A DNA stretch of 64,000 nt from Verrucomicrobiota bacterium (GTDB lineage Bacteria; Verrucomicrobiota; Verrucomicrobiia; Opitutales; Opitutaceae): contig JAEYWP010000008.1 of NCBI GenBank assembly GCA_023428905.1, forward strand, positions 186,001 to 250,000. The letters run 5' to 3'. This document shows positions 32,714 to 41,168 of the stretch, piece after piece. The position numbers and the translations under genes were made by a program. Under the pieces are notes generated by a model. That model saw only the letters and a list, made by a program, of their open reading frames with translations. It was not told the origin of the DNA and did not search any database. Numbering within the stretch: the first letter of the stretch is position 1; the number at the start of each line of letters is the position of its first letter.

Positions 32714-33639
32714 GGGGCGCCCTCCTCGGTGGCGAGCAACCGCACCACATCGCCACCCTCGGCCTCCAGTGCCAGGGGTTGTGTCGGATCCAGACCGAGG
32801 AGCGTCAGCATCGCCATGCCGATAAAACCCGCCGCACCTTCCAGGGGAACCGCGGAACGCAGTTCGCCCACACGCTTGCCGTTGGAAAACAGAGGTGCAG
32901 GCAACACTGCAGGGACAGCCACCGCGCCTCCGACGGCGCGAAGTTTGCGACGCACTTGCCCCATGGACTTGAGCCGCGCCATCACCTCCTGCCCCAGATA
33001 ACAGCCCTTCGTATAAGAGATCGCGCTCTCCTCGAGGCCGCCCTCATTGGGGAGATCCTGCAGTCCGAGTTCCGACGGCACGGCGGGCCAGCCGCTGCGG
33101 ATCCGCCGGCGAGCGAGATCGGCAAAAGCAGCGTCCGGCTGGTCCGCGAGCCAGCGGGGCTCCCCCGCGTCGCGAGGCAGGAGCAACGTCCAGCCGTCAG
33201 GGCCGGCCATCCGACTCCGGAACAGGAAGCCTCCCTCAACCGCGAGGTGCATCCCGGCCGGGGGCAAAGCAGAGCCCGCTTCCGTGGCCGCAGCCTCCAG
33301 TGCAGGGCCGACAAACGTCACCGCCGCCCACGCGTCGGTCTCCTCCTCCACCGTCACGTCGTCCGCGATGATATACGCCTCCAGCCGCTCCCTGAGGACG
33401 GACCCTGCCGTACCCTCACTGAAAAGACGCCAGACCGGGCCCGCCCGCAGGGCCACGCTGTCGCCCAAAACCCGCCCCTTCTGGTTCAGCCACAGTCCGT
33501 ACGCCGCCAAAGGGCCGATGGGATGGCGTAATTCTTGTGTAAATTGGCCCTGGAGAAATGCTAACGCGTCCTCACCTTCAATCCGAAGCACGGCGGCGGG
33601 GGAAAAACGATACACGAGGGAGGACGACGACGGGCACAT
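32710..33639 (-). CDS. ygfZ: Folate-binding YgfZ/GcvT-like protein
   Basis: The 309-residue protein has the GcvT-like fold and the YgfZ hallmark KGCYLGQEVMAR, whose Cys is in the conserved KGC-Y/F-x-GQE signature. The N-terminal segment ALAFLQGQFTQEL is also typical. YgfZ uses tetrahydrofolate and helps maintain Fe-S cluster enzymes, including the tRNA-methylthiolation enzyme MiaB. Its stop overlaps the start of the small downstream gene. It is divergent from the DAHP synthase, with an intergenic region of over 350 bases that contains hairpins. Confidence 0.88.
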   Translation of the reverse strand: MCPSSSSLVYRFSPAAVLRIEGEDALAFLQGQFTQELRHPIGPLAAYGLWLNQKGRVLGDSVALRAGPVWRLFSEGTAGSVLRERLEAYIIADDVTVEEETDAWAAVTFVGPALEAAATEAGSALPPAGMHLAVEGGFLFRSRMAGPDGWTLLLPRDAGEPRWLADQPDAAFADLARRRIRSGWPAVPSELGLQDLPNEGGLEESAISYTKGCYLGQEVMARLKSMGQVRRKLRAVGGAVAVPAVLPAPLFSNGKRVGELRSAVPLEGAAGFIGMAMLTLLGLDPTQPLALEAEGGDVVRLLATEEGAP

Positions 33640-33684
33640 TTGATGAGTTAAGTAGCTGATTTACCCACAATTGGAATAGGGACC

Positions 33685-33864
33685 ATGAGTTTATCGGAAG
33701 TTTTTATTGACCCAGCCCCCCGACCACGCACTGTTCCCCTCATCACTTTCTCACTTCTCCCGCTTAGCGGGAGTTTTGGGGTAACTAAGAAAGCAAATGG
33801 CCGGTCGCTTAGGGGTAGGCGACCGGCCAACTTCTTTTCTGGAATCGAAGATTCCACGTTTTGA
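33685..33864 (+). CDS. Candidate leader ORF upstream of DAHP synthase
   Basis: An ATG at 33685, with AGGGA just upstream, opens 59 codons that end at a TGA at 33862. Six of the 59 residues are Phe, including an adjacent pair near residues 51-52. Both hairpins of the leader region lie inside this reading frame. This arrangement could allow translation-dependent control of aromatic amino acid synthesis, since DAHP synthase is the first step. Against this, the Phe codons are spread out rather than consecutive as in the enteric phe leaders. It may simply be a chance ORF. Confidence 0.35.
   Translation: MSLSEVFIDPAPRPRTVPLITFSLLPLSGSFGVTKKANGRSLRGRRPANFFSGIEDSTF
33757..33777 (+). terminator. Hairpin with T tract in the DAHP synthase leader (first)
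   Basis: CTCCCGC (33757-33763) pairs with GCGGGAG (33767-33773) around a TTA loop, and TTTT follows directly. The 7-bp stem with U tract has the form of a short intrinsic terminator reading toward the DAHP synthase gene. It lies about 225 bases before the start codon, consistent with attenuation. Confidence 0.55.
33801..33840 (+). terminator. Second hairpin with T-rich tail in the DAHP synthase leader
   Basis: GGCCGGTCGC (33801-33810) pairs perfectly with GCGACCGGCC (33821-33830) around a 10-base loop, and the following AACTTCTTTTCT is T-rich. The loop of the first hairpin and the start of this loop share the string CGCTTAG. A stem this strong between a promoter and a start codon must affect transcription or translation of the DAHP synthase unless the promoter lies downstream of it. 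Confidence 0.55.
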
Positions 33865-34001
33865 TCCTCACCCGCCCTTGCCGGTGTGACAACTTCGCCC
33901 TCGTTGAACCGAGGCTCGGTGCCGCCTTTCCGCTTCCGTCCATGGCGCCTGTGCCTGAGCGCTTGCCACGCCCCGGCGAGATCCACCACGGTGAACCTTC
34001 C

Positions 34002-35066
34002 ATGCAGAAGACCTCCGACATCAATGTAGTCGAGACGCGTGCCCTCCCCTCTCCGGCAGACCTGCTGCGCGAGCTGCCCAAGACAGAGCCGCAGTCGGAG
34101 TTTATCGCCCGCTCCCGCGCCGAGATCCAGCGTCTGATCTTCACCGACGACAAACGCTTCCTCTTGGTGATTGGACCCTGCTCGATCCACGACACCGCCG
34201 CCGGCGCCGACTATGCCCGGCGGCTTGCGGCCCTTTCGCGTGAGGTCGCGGACCGGGTACTGATCGTGATGCGGGTGTATTTTGAAAAACCCCGGACGAC
34301 CGTCGGCTGGAAGGGCCTGATCATGGACCCACATCTGGACGGTTCTCACGACATTGCCACGGGCATCCGCACCGCCCGGACATTCCTGCGCGAGGTGCTG
34401 GACCTGGGCCTGCCCACAGCCACCGAGCTGCTCGACCCGATCACTCCCCAGTACATCGCCGACCTGATTTGCTGGTCCGCCATCGGCGCGCGCACCGCCG
34501 AGTCGCAGACGCACCGCCAGATGGCCTCGGGGCTCTCCATGCCGCTCGGCTTCAAGAACGGCACCGACGGCAGCATCCAGACTGCGATCAATGCGATCAA
34601 GGCAGCCGCGCAGCCCCACACGTTCCTGGGCATCAACCTCGACGGCGCGGCCTCCGCTATCGTCACGCGCGGCAACCCGAGCTGCCACGTGGTGCTCCGC
34701 GGCGGCTCAGTCGGTGCCAATTACAGTCCCGCCCACATCATCCAAGCCGAGCAGCTCCTCGCCAAAGCCGGCCTGCCCAAGTCCATCCTGGTGGACTGCA
34801 GCCACGACAACTCCGCCAAGCGTCCCGAGCGCCAGCCCGATGTCATGCGCGAGCTGCTGCAGCAGATCACCGCCGGCAACACCTCCATCATGGGGGCGAT
34901 GATCGAGAGCAACCTCTCCGCCGGCAGCCAGCCCTTCCCCCAACCGCGTGAGAAACTGGCCTACGGTGTCTCCATCACCGACGGTTGCATCGATTGGTCC
35001 ACGACAGAAAACCTCGTCCGCGAGGTCCACGCCGCCCTGGCCCCCCGCTTCCCGCGGAGTGCGTGA
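34002..35066 (+). CDS. Class I DAHP synthase (AroF/G/H type)
   Basis: The ATG at 34002 gives 354 residues, the normal size. Signatures are LLVIGPCSIHD with the metal-ligand Cys60, GFKNGTDGSIQTAINA, INLDGAAS, VLRGG, and LVDCSHDNSAK with the metal-binding His. It condenses phosphoenolpyruvate and erythrose-4-phosphate, the entry step of the shikimate pathway, and members are feedback-inhibited by one aromatic amino acid. Which one is not clear from sequence. A start at 33861 would put 47 unconserved residues in front. The upstream leader with two strong hairpins suggests regulated expression. Confidence 0.9.
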   Translation: MQKTSDINVVETRALPSPADLLRELPKTEPQSEFIARSRAEIQRLIFTDDKRFLLVIGPCSIHDTAAGADYARRLAALSREVADRVLIVMRVYFEKPRTTVGWKGLIMDPHLDGSHDIATGIRTARTFLREVLDLGLPTATELLDPITPQYIADLICWSAIGARTAESQTHRQMASGLSMPLGFKNGTDGSIQTAINAIKAAAQPHTFLGINLDGAASAIVTRGNPSCHVVLRGGSVGANYSPAHIIQAEQLLAKAGLPKSILVDCSHDNSAKRPERQPDVMRELLQQITAGNTSIMGAMIESNLSAGSQPFPQPREKLAYGVSITDGCIDWSTTENLVREVHAALAPRFPRSA

Positions 35067-35145
35067 CCGCGGCTTTGGGTTCGTAATTCGTGATTCGTGA
35101 TTATCCGGCCGCCGGGTCGTCCGGCGGTCCCTCCAATCGGTTTTC

Positions 35146-35608
35146 ACCACGGATGGACACGGATCCACACGGATTCGGTCCACCCTCCGGCTGTCCGAAC
35201 CTGTATCCACCGGTGGCTCTTTTTTTCATACAAAAAACCGCGAATGGACACGAATTCACACGAATTGGGAAAGAGCCGTCGCGGTCCATTGATGGTTACC
35301 TTCCTAACCACCGATCCACACGGATACGAGCTGCTCCCTTCCGGATCCGTGTCCCTCCGTGTTAATCCGTGGTTGGTTTTTTACTACAAGAACCACGACC
35401 GGACCCGAATCGTCTTCCCCCAATTCGTGCCCATGCGTGGTTAAGACCTGCCGAATTCGTGTCTCTCCGTGTTAATCCGTGGTTGCTTCATTACGACAAG
35501 AACCAAGACCGGGTTCGAATTCCCCTCTCCCATTCGTGTCCGTTCGTGTCCATTCGTGGTTAAATCCCGCCCGAATCCGTGTGCATCCGTGTCCATCCGT
35601 GGTTCAAA
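35146..35608. repeat. Head-to-head cluster of degenerate CCGTGTCC...CCGTGGTT repeats
   Basis: About eight units of 25-37 bases fill the space between the DAHP synthase and efflux pump genes. The first three (near 35146, 35236 and 35306) read ACCACGGATGGACACGGATC-like. The last five (near 35341, 35428, 35451, 35530 and 35572) read in the opposite sense, for example GTGTCCATCCGTGGTT. Two units, 35349 and 35461, also share a roughly 60-base extension with the string CAAGAACCA. The last unit provides the stop codon of the RND pump. Spacing is irregular and no cas gene is present, so this is not a CRISPR. Single similar half-units occur at about 30216 and 41936. Confidence 0.8.
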
Positions 35609-38600
35609 CGGGTCCTCTTTGCGGCGGCGGGAGCAGGCTGTACATCACCGGCGTCACCAAACGCGAAAGCAGCAGTGAACTGATCAGTCCACCGATGATG
35701 ACGATCGCCAGCGGCGAGTAGAGCCCGGAGCCCTGCAGGGCCAGCGGCATCAGGGCCCCCACCGCGGTGAAGGTGGTCAACACCACGGGCAGGAAGCGGA
35801 TCTCGCCCGCGCGCTCGATCGCCTCCCGTAGCGGGACACCGCGCTCGCGGAGCTGGTTGGTGAAGTCCACCAGCAGGATCGAGTTTTTGATCTCGATGCC
35901 GATCAGCGCGACGAAGCCGATCGAAGCGGTGAACGAAAGGGAATACCCGGTGAGGAAGAGCCCGCAGAGTCCGCCAATCACCCCGAGGGGCACGACCGAG
36001 GCGACGATCAGCGTGCCGCGGAAACTGCCGAATTCGAGGACCAGGACGGCAAGGATGCCGAACACCGCGATCAGCACTGCGCCTCCGATCCCCCCGAAAC
36101 TCTCGCGGCGACTTTCGACCTCGCCACCAAATTCCCAGCGGCTGCCGGCGGGCCATGTTCTTTTGTCCAGCTCCGCCCCGACCTCCCGCGTGAGACGGTC
36201 GACGTTAAAGCCGTCGGAGACAAAAGCCGCCACCGTGGTGGATCGCTCCCGGTTGTAGCGTTTGATGATGGGCGGGGCGGATACGAGATCGAGCGAGGCG
36301 ACCTGGCTCACCGGCACGTAGGCGCCCGACTTTGTCATCACCTGGATGCGGGACCAGTTCTCAAGCGTGGCGCGGTCGCCGCGCGGAAGTGCCAGCTGGA
36401 CATTGTATTCGTCACCGTCGGCCTCGCGAAAACGCGCGACGTTGAGGCCGGCGAAGGCCAGTCGGACGGAACGCTCGATCTCCACCTCGGGGATGCCCAG
36501 CAGGGCCGCCATCGGCCGATTCACCGTCACCTTGAGATCCGTGCGCTGCACGCGCAGCGGATTGTTCACATCACGTGTGCCCTCGATTCTCCGGAGGACG
36601 GCCTCTCCCTCCGCCGCCATGGCGGCGAGTTCGTCGAGGTTGTCGGAGAAAAAGCGGACGGCGATCGGCGCCTCGATGGGAGGCCCGTTCTCAAATTCCT
36701 TCACCACGATGCGGGCCCCAGGGATTCGGCGCAGACGCTGGCGCAATGCCTCAAGCGCCCGCGGCGTCGCGTCGGGGTCGAATCGGTGCAGCCCGACAAA
36801 CACCTCCCCGGTGTTCGCTTTCTGGCCGAGCGGCACCTCGTTGTAATACACGTGCGGATTTCCCCGACCGACACTGGTAAAATACCAGTCCACTTCCTCC
36901 ATCGCCCCAAGTTCCGCCTCGATCCGCCGCGCCAACTGGTCGGTGGCGGCGATGCTCGCTCCCTCCTCGGCCTCGATCTTGATCAGGAACTGGCTGGTGC
37001 CGGCCTTCGGGAAAAGACTGAACCCGATCGGTTTCAGGAGCAGCAAGCTGCAGCCGAAAAGCACCGCCGCCACCGCGAGGGTGAGGACGCGGTGCCCCAT
37101 GCACCAATGCAGGAGCGGGCGGTAACTGTGCTCGATCACGCCCTGCAGCCGGCGCAGCAACCAGTTTCCCTCCGGGTCCTCACGCCCGGTCAACACCCGG
37201 CTGGCCAGGAACGGGATGATCGTCAGGGCCACCACCATCGAGCACAGGACGGTGTAAACCACCGCCACCGGCATCGAGCGGATGAACTCACCTGGTCCAC
37301 CGGGAAGCATCATCAGGGGAAGGAACGCGAAAAGAAGCGTGGCGGTGGTGCCGACCACCGCCACCGTGATCTGCCCCGTGGCCTCGATCGCGGCCTGAAC
37401 CGGTGCCACCCCCTGGCGGCGGAAACGTGCGATGTTCTCCACCACCACGATTGAATCATCCACCAGTAGGCCGAGCGCGATCACCAGGCCGACAATGCTC
37501 AACTGGTTCAGGCCGAAGCCCGTGTAGTACAGCAGGGTGAGACCCATCGCGAGGGAGAGCGGAATCGAGACCAGGACCAGGACGGAGGCGCGCAGCCCGA
37601 GCGGCAGCACCGTCACCAGGACGAGGGCGAAGGCGATGAGAAAATCCATCTCCAGCCGGCCGAGGCGCTGGCGCACGTTTTCCGTCTGGTCGAACGCCGC
37701 TTCCAGGCGAACGTCACCGGACAGGGTTTCGCGGAAGGCAGCCAGCTCGGCCCTGAGCCCGTCGCGCGCATCGAAGACATTGATACCGGCGCGCGGCTTG
37801 GCGGTGACAAACACCGCCCGCTCGCCGTTGAAGCGCCCGAAGTCCTCGAGATCCTCATACGCCCAGTCGATCTCCGCGAGGTCGCGAAGGTACACCACTG
37901 CATTCTTTGAGACCGTCACCGGCGTATCCCGGACCTCGTCCACCGACGTGTAGCTGCCGGTGGTCTTCACATTGAGGCGCCGCGACCCGATTTCGACTGC
38001 GCCGCCTGGCACGGAGACATTGGCGCCCTGGATCGCGCCGATAACCGCCGCCAGGGGCAGTTTCATCCGCGCGACTTTGTCCACGTCGAGCGAGATCCGC
38101 ACCTGCTTCTGCGGGAAGGCATGGCGATCCGAACGCCGGATACCGGGCACGCGCTCGAAGCGCTTCCGCAACGCTTCCGCCAGGTCCTGCAGCCGCGCAT
38201 AGCTGGCGTCGGGGGAGACCAGTGCCACCTGCATGAGCGCGACATCAGAGGTCTGGAACTTCAGCACCTCCAGGCTGAAGATCTCGGCCGGCAGGTTGGG
38301 TCGCTCGAGGTTGATCTGCCGGATGACCTCGTCGTACTTCTTGTCCGGATCGGTCCCGTAGAAGAAGTCCAGGCCGATCACCACCACACCTTCGCGGACG
38401 GAGGTGTTGATCCGGTGCACGTCATCGAGCTCCTTGATCCGGTCCTCCAGCGGGCGCGCCACCAGCCGCTCCATCTCGATGGGATTGGTGCCCGGATACA
38501 CCACGACAATGTTGAAGGACGGGATGCGGAGCGACGGGTCCTCGCTCCGGGGCATCCGCAGGTAGGAATGGATACCGAGGGCGGCGACGCAGGCAAAAAG

Positions 38601-38648
38601 GACCAGCGTGAACGGGAAATTGCGGACCGCATACGACGTCAGCTTCAT
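35604..38648 (-). CDS. RND efflux pump permease (AcrB-type)
   Basis: The 1014-residue protein has the full HAE1-type RND layout: an N-terminal helix, a long porter domain, a six-helix block around 330-540, a second porter domain, and a final helix block. It begins MKLTSYAVRNFPFTLVLF and has the conserved segment PGTNPIEMERLVARPLEDRI. It would expel toxic compounds using the proton gradient, in complex with the MFP and TolC-type proteins encoded upstream. Its ATG overlaps the stop of the MFP gene (ATGA). Its stop codon falls inside the last unit of the repeat cluster, so the very C-terminus may have been altered by that insertion. Confidence 0.92.
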   Translation of the reverse strand: MKLTSYAVRNFPFTLVLFACVAALGIHSYLRMPRSEDPSLRIPSFNIVVVYPGTNPIEMERLVARPLEDRIKELDDVHRINTSVREGVVVIGLDFFYGTDPDKKYDEVIRQINLERPNLPAEIFSLEVLKFQTSDVALMQVALVSPDASYARLQDLAEALRKRFERVPGIRRSDRHAFPQKQVRISLDVDKVARMKLPLAAVIGAIQGANVSVPGGAVEIGSRRLNVKTTGSYTSVDEVRDTPVTVSKNAVVYLRDLAEIDWAYEDLEDFGRFNGERAVFVTAKPRAGINVFDARDGLRAELAAFRETLSGDVRLEAAFDQTENVRQRLGRLEMDFLIAFALVLVTVLPLGLRASVLVLVSIPLSLAMGLTLLYYTGFGLNQLSIVGLVIALGLLVDDSIVVVENIARFRRQGVAPVQAAIEATGQITVAVVGTTATLLFAFLPLMMLPGGPGEFIRSMPVAVVYTVLCSMVVALTIIPFLASRVLTGREDPEGNWLLRRLQGVIEHSYRPLLHWCMGHRVLTLAVAAVLFGCSLLLLKPIGFSLFPKAGTSQFLIKIEAEEGASIAATDQLARRIEAELGAMEEVDWYFTSVGRGNPHVYYNEVPLGQKANTGEVFVGLHRFDPDATPRALEALRQRLRRIPGARIVVKEFENGPPIEAPIAVRFFSDNLDELAAMAAEGEAVLRRIEGTRDVNNPLRVQRTDLKVTVNRPMAALLGIPEVEIERSVRLAFAGLNVARFREADGDEYNVQLALPRGDRATLENWSRIQVMTKSGAYVPVSQVASLDLVSAPPIIKRYNRERSTTVAAFVSDGFNVDRLTREVGAELDKRTWPAGSRWEFGGEVESRRESFGGIGGAVLIAVFGILAVLVLEFGSFRGTLIVASVVPLGVIGGLCGLFLTGYSLSFTASIGFVALIGIEIKNSILLVDFTNQLRERGVPLREAIERAGEIRFLPVVLTTFTAVGALMPLALQGSGLYSPLAIVIIGGLISSLLLSRLVTPVMYSLLPPPQRGPV

Positions 38649-39694
38649 GACCCGCCCTTCGCCTCCTCCACCGTCGCCCCATCCCGCAGGTACTCCGCTC
38701 CCGCGGTGACGATCCGGGCGTCGCGCGGCAGCATCGTGGATAGGAAGACGCGGTCGCCCTCGACCGCGGTGATGTCCACCGCCAGGCGCCGCACGGTGTC
38801 GCGGCCGGGCTCGAGCAGGAAGAGGAAAGCCTTGCGCTCCGCCCCCTCGACCAGCGCGGCCGGGGGCACCACCGGCCGTTCCGGCACGGGCTGCGGCTGT
38901 AGTTGAACCGCAACGACATAACCCGAACGCGTGCCGGGCACGGCCTCGTCGAGTTTGATCTCGATCTCCGTGGTCCGCGTCGCCGGATCGGTCGCCTCGG
39001 AGATGTGCCGGACTTTACCCGCCACCGGCCGGCTTCCTACCTCCTCGTCAATCACGAGCGCGGAGTCACCCACCTGCACCCGGGCAAGGTCCCTCTCTGA
39101 AAGCCCAGCGCGCACCAGCCAGCCCTCGGTATCGGAGCCAAAGGTGAGGATGGGCCGGCCGGGCGCCACCAGCTCGTTCGGTTCGGCGGAACGCCGCAGG
39201 ACACGCCCGTCGCCGGGCGCGCTGATGACGGCATGCTGGCGGTTGAACTCCGCCACGCGCAGCCCCGCGGCGGCCACTTCCACCGCCGTCGCTGCGTCCT
39301 GGGCATTTTCCTTGGTGGCGACATTGCCGGCCCGCAGCTTTTCCACCCGCTCCAGATCCCGCGTCGCTTTGTCCAAAGCGCTGCGCGCCTGCACCACCTG
39401 GGCCTCGATCTCGTCCTGCCGCAACCGCGCCAGGACCTCACCACCCTTCACCCGGTCGCCGGCCCGGACACGGATCTCCTCAATGATGCCGGCGATTTTG
39501 AAGGAGAGGTCGGCCTCCGCTCCGCGGCTGATCACGCCGGCGACGCGCACGGGAACAGCATCGGTGGAGTACACCACCGGCGCGAGCGCCACCACCACGG
39601 GGCGCGGCCCGTTCTGAGGCGCCGTGGGTTTGGAGCATCCGGCCGCCAGGGCCAGCCAGACGAGGACAAGGTAGGGGGGAAGGGCGGTGCGCAT
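38645..39694 (-). CDS. RND efflux membrane-fusion lipoprotein (AcrA-type)
   Basis: The ATG at 39694 gives 349 residues. The N-terminus carries a lipobox ending LAAGC with Cys20, so it is anchored by lipid in the inner membrane. The middle has the lipoyl-like strand IEEIRVRAGDRVKGGEVLARL, a helical hairpin (about 85-150), and then barrel domains. It links the RND pump to the outer-membrane channel. A TTG at 39709 overlapping the preceding TGA would lengthen the N-terminus by five residues, but the ATG better fits a lipoprotein signal. It overlaps the pump gene by 4 bases. Confidence 0.9.
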   Translation of the reverse strand: MRTALPPYLVLVWLALAAGCSKPTAPQNGPRPVVVALAPVVYSTDAVPVRVAGVISRGAEADLSFKIAGIIEEIRVRAGDRVKGGEVLARLRQDEIEAQVVQARSALDKATRDLERVEKLRAGNVATKENAQDAATAVEVAAAGLRVAEFNRQHAVISAPGDGRVLRRSAEPNELVAPGRPILTFGSDTEGWLVRAGLSERDLARVQVGDSALVIDEEVGSRPVAGKVRHISEATDPATRTTEIEIKLDEAVPGTRSGYVVAVQLQPQPVPERPVVPPAALVEGAERKAFLFLLEPGRDTVRRLAVDITAVEGDRVFLSTMLPRDARIVTAGAEYLRDGATVEEAKGGS

Positions 39695-39705
39695 GGCGGT
39701 GAGTA

Positions 39706-41100
39706 TCAAGGAAGCGGTGACAGGGCGGCGGTGCGGTCAAGGGCGGCTGCGGCGATCAGCACGCGGCTCTGGGTGATGGCCTGGTTGAGTTCCGCGAGGG
39801 TGAGCGCGTTGCGCGCGTCGAGGAAGGTCAGCTGGGTGGCAAGGCCCTCCTGTTCCCGCGCCCGCACCAGCTCGAACGCCCGCGCCGAGGCATCCCGACG
39901 ACGCTCCGCCGCTGCCAGGCTGGACAGCGCGGCCCCGAGGTCATCGCGGGCCCGCTCCACCTCCACCGCCAACTGGTCGCGCGTTTCCTGCAGTTTCAGT
40001 TCCAGGCGGCGCCGCTCCAGCCGTGCGATCCGCACCGCGCTTCGGCGTTCGCGTCCGTCCCAGAGGTTGGCCTCCGCCACCAGTGAACCCACCACAAAGT
40101 CGTTGCCGGCGCCGGTCCGGTAATCCTCGCCCTGGATCCCGCCCTCGATGGCCAGGCTGAGGGTGGGAAGTCGCCTGCTTTTTTCGACCGCCTCCGCTTC
40201 CCCCAATGCAGCCACTGCCTGTTCCAGGGCACGGATCTCTTCACGGCCTCCGGCGTCCACGGCGTCGCCTCCCAGTAGCGTGGGTGTATGGGCGATGGCA
40301 TCGCGCAACCCCTCCGGATCGATCACGGGCACCGCGCGGGAGAGCGGGCGGTTGAGGAGGAAATTCAGGTGGGCGCGCGCGCTGTTTCGATCCCGCCGCG
40401 CCTCCGCGATCTGCTGTTCGACCGCAAGGTCCTCCGCCTCCGCGCGGAGGACGCGGTCCTCGGTGATCTTGTCCGCCTCGAAGAGCAGGCGGTTGGTCCG
40501 CAACGCTTCCCCGGTCAAGGCACGGGCGGATTCCAGGATCCGCACCGCCGAATCCGCCTGCTGGTGCCGGTACCACGCGCTCTCCACCAGGAAACGGAGC
40601 TCCCGCTTGAAGGCGGCCAGCTGGCTCGTGCGGCTCTCCCAGCCGGCACGCCTCGCCCGCGTCCCGTGGGTGATCTCGGGACGGAAGACCGGCTGCAGGA
40701 GGCGGAGCTTGGTTTCCTGCTCCCGCTCCCGCAGCAGCGGAATGGACTGGTTGGATACGGACGGAAACCCGGCCGGGCGGCCCTGGGCGGCCAGCATGTC
40801 GTTCAAGGTCGAATACACGGGGTTGAGCAGATCACCAATCGGGATGTCGATCGTGCGACCGCCCTCCGCGCGGCTGAAGCGCGCAATCAGGTCGAGCCGC
40901 GGCTGCCAGCGGCCCTCCGCCTGGCGCAGCTGCTCGAGTGCCTGCTCCACCCCCAGGGTCTCGCCGCGCAGGGCGAGGTTGCCCGCAAAGGCCTCAATCA
41001 CCAACTGCTCCACCGCCGCCGGCCGGGCCGGCCAGGGCGCCGCCTCCAGCACCCCCACCGCCAACACCCCCGCCCACATGAACTTGAGCACGCACCTCAT
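39706..41100 (-). CDS. TolC-type outer membrane efflux channel
   Basis: From the ATG at 41100 the protein has 464 residues, beginning with a signal peptide (MRCVLKFMWAGVLAVGVLEA). The body has two long, Leu/Ala/Glu/Arg-rich coiled-coil repeats typical of the OEP family and a C-terminal segment with ARNALTLAELNQAITQSRVL. It forms the trimeric exit duct of the pump. An ATG five codons earlier (41115) is an alternative, but it would be only three bases from a palindromic operator. It is the second gene of the TetR-TolC-MFP-RND operon, 68 bases after the regulator. Confidence 0.88.
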   Translation of the reverse strand: MRCVLKFMWAGVLAVGVLEAAPWPARPAAVEQLVIEAFAGNLALRGETLGVEQALEQLRQAEGRWQPRLDLIARFSRAEGGRTIDIPIGDLLNPVYSTLNDMLAAQGRPAGFPSVSNQSIPLLREREQETKLRLLQPVFRPEITHGTRARRAGWESRTSQLAAFKRELRFLVESAWYRHQQADSAVRILESARALTGEALRTNRLLFEADKITEDRVLRAEAEDLAVEQQIAEARRDRNSARAHLNFLLNRPLSRAVPVIDPEGLRDAIAHTPTLLGGDAVDAGGREEIRALEQAVAALGEAEAVEKSRRLPTLSLAIEGGIQGEDYRTGAGNDFVVGSLVAEANLWDGRERRSAVRIARLERRRLELKLQETRDQLAVEVERARDDLGAALSSLAAAERRRDASARAFELVRAREQEGLATQLTFLDARNALTLAELNQAITQSRVLIAAAALDRTAALSPLP

Positions 41101-41117
41101 GCCCAGCAGGAGCATCA

Positions 41118-41137
41118 GTCAATTGACACACTGTCAA
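41118..41137. promoter_or_regulatory. Overlapping palindromes, likely TetR operator
   Basis: TTGACACACTGTCAA at 41123-41137 is a perfect inverted repeat with a 3-base spacer. It overlaps GTCAATTGAC at 41118-41127, itself a perfect palindrome. The string GTCAA(C/T) therefore occurs in three half-sites. Placed between the tetR stop and the tolC-type start, it is a good candidate for the repressor's binding site. The reverse-strand TTGACA could also act as a -35 element. Confidence 0.6.
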
Positions 41138-41168
41138 CTAACCAGTGCTGCGCCGGCGAAAGTGCCAG

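Noticed and set aside
33648..34688. Reverse-strand frame opposite the DAHP synthase and its leader
   Set aside because: The forward strand encodes a clear DAHP synthase; the reverse frame is low complexity.
29290..35066. aroE and DAHP synthase as members of the pigment cluster
   Set aside because: They are 17 kb or more from the pigment genes and in separate transcription units. The link is metabolic only.
35146..35608. CRISPR array
   Set aside because: Units vary in sequence, length and orientation, spacers are irregular, and no cas gene is present.
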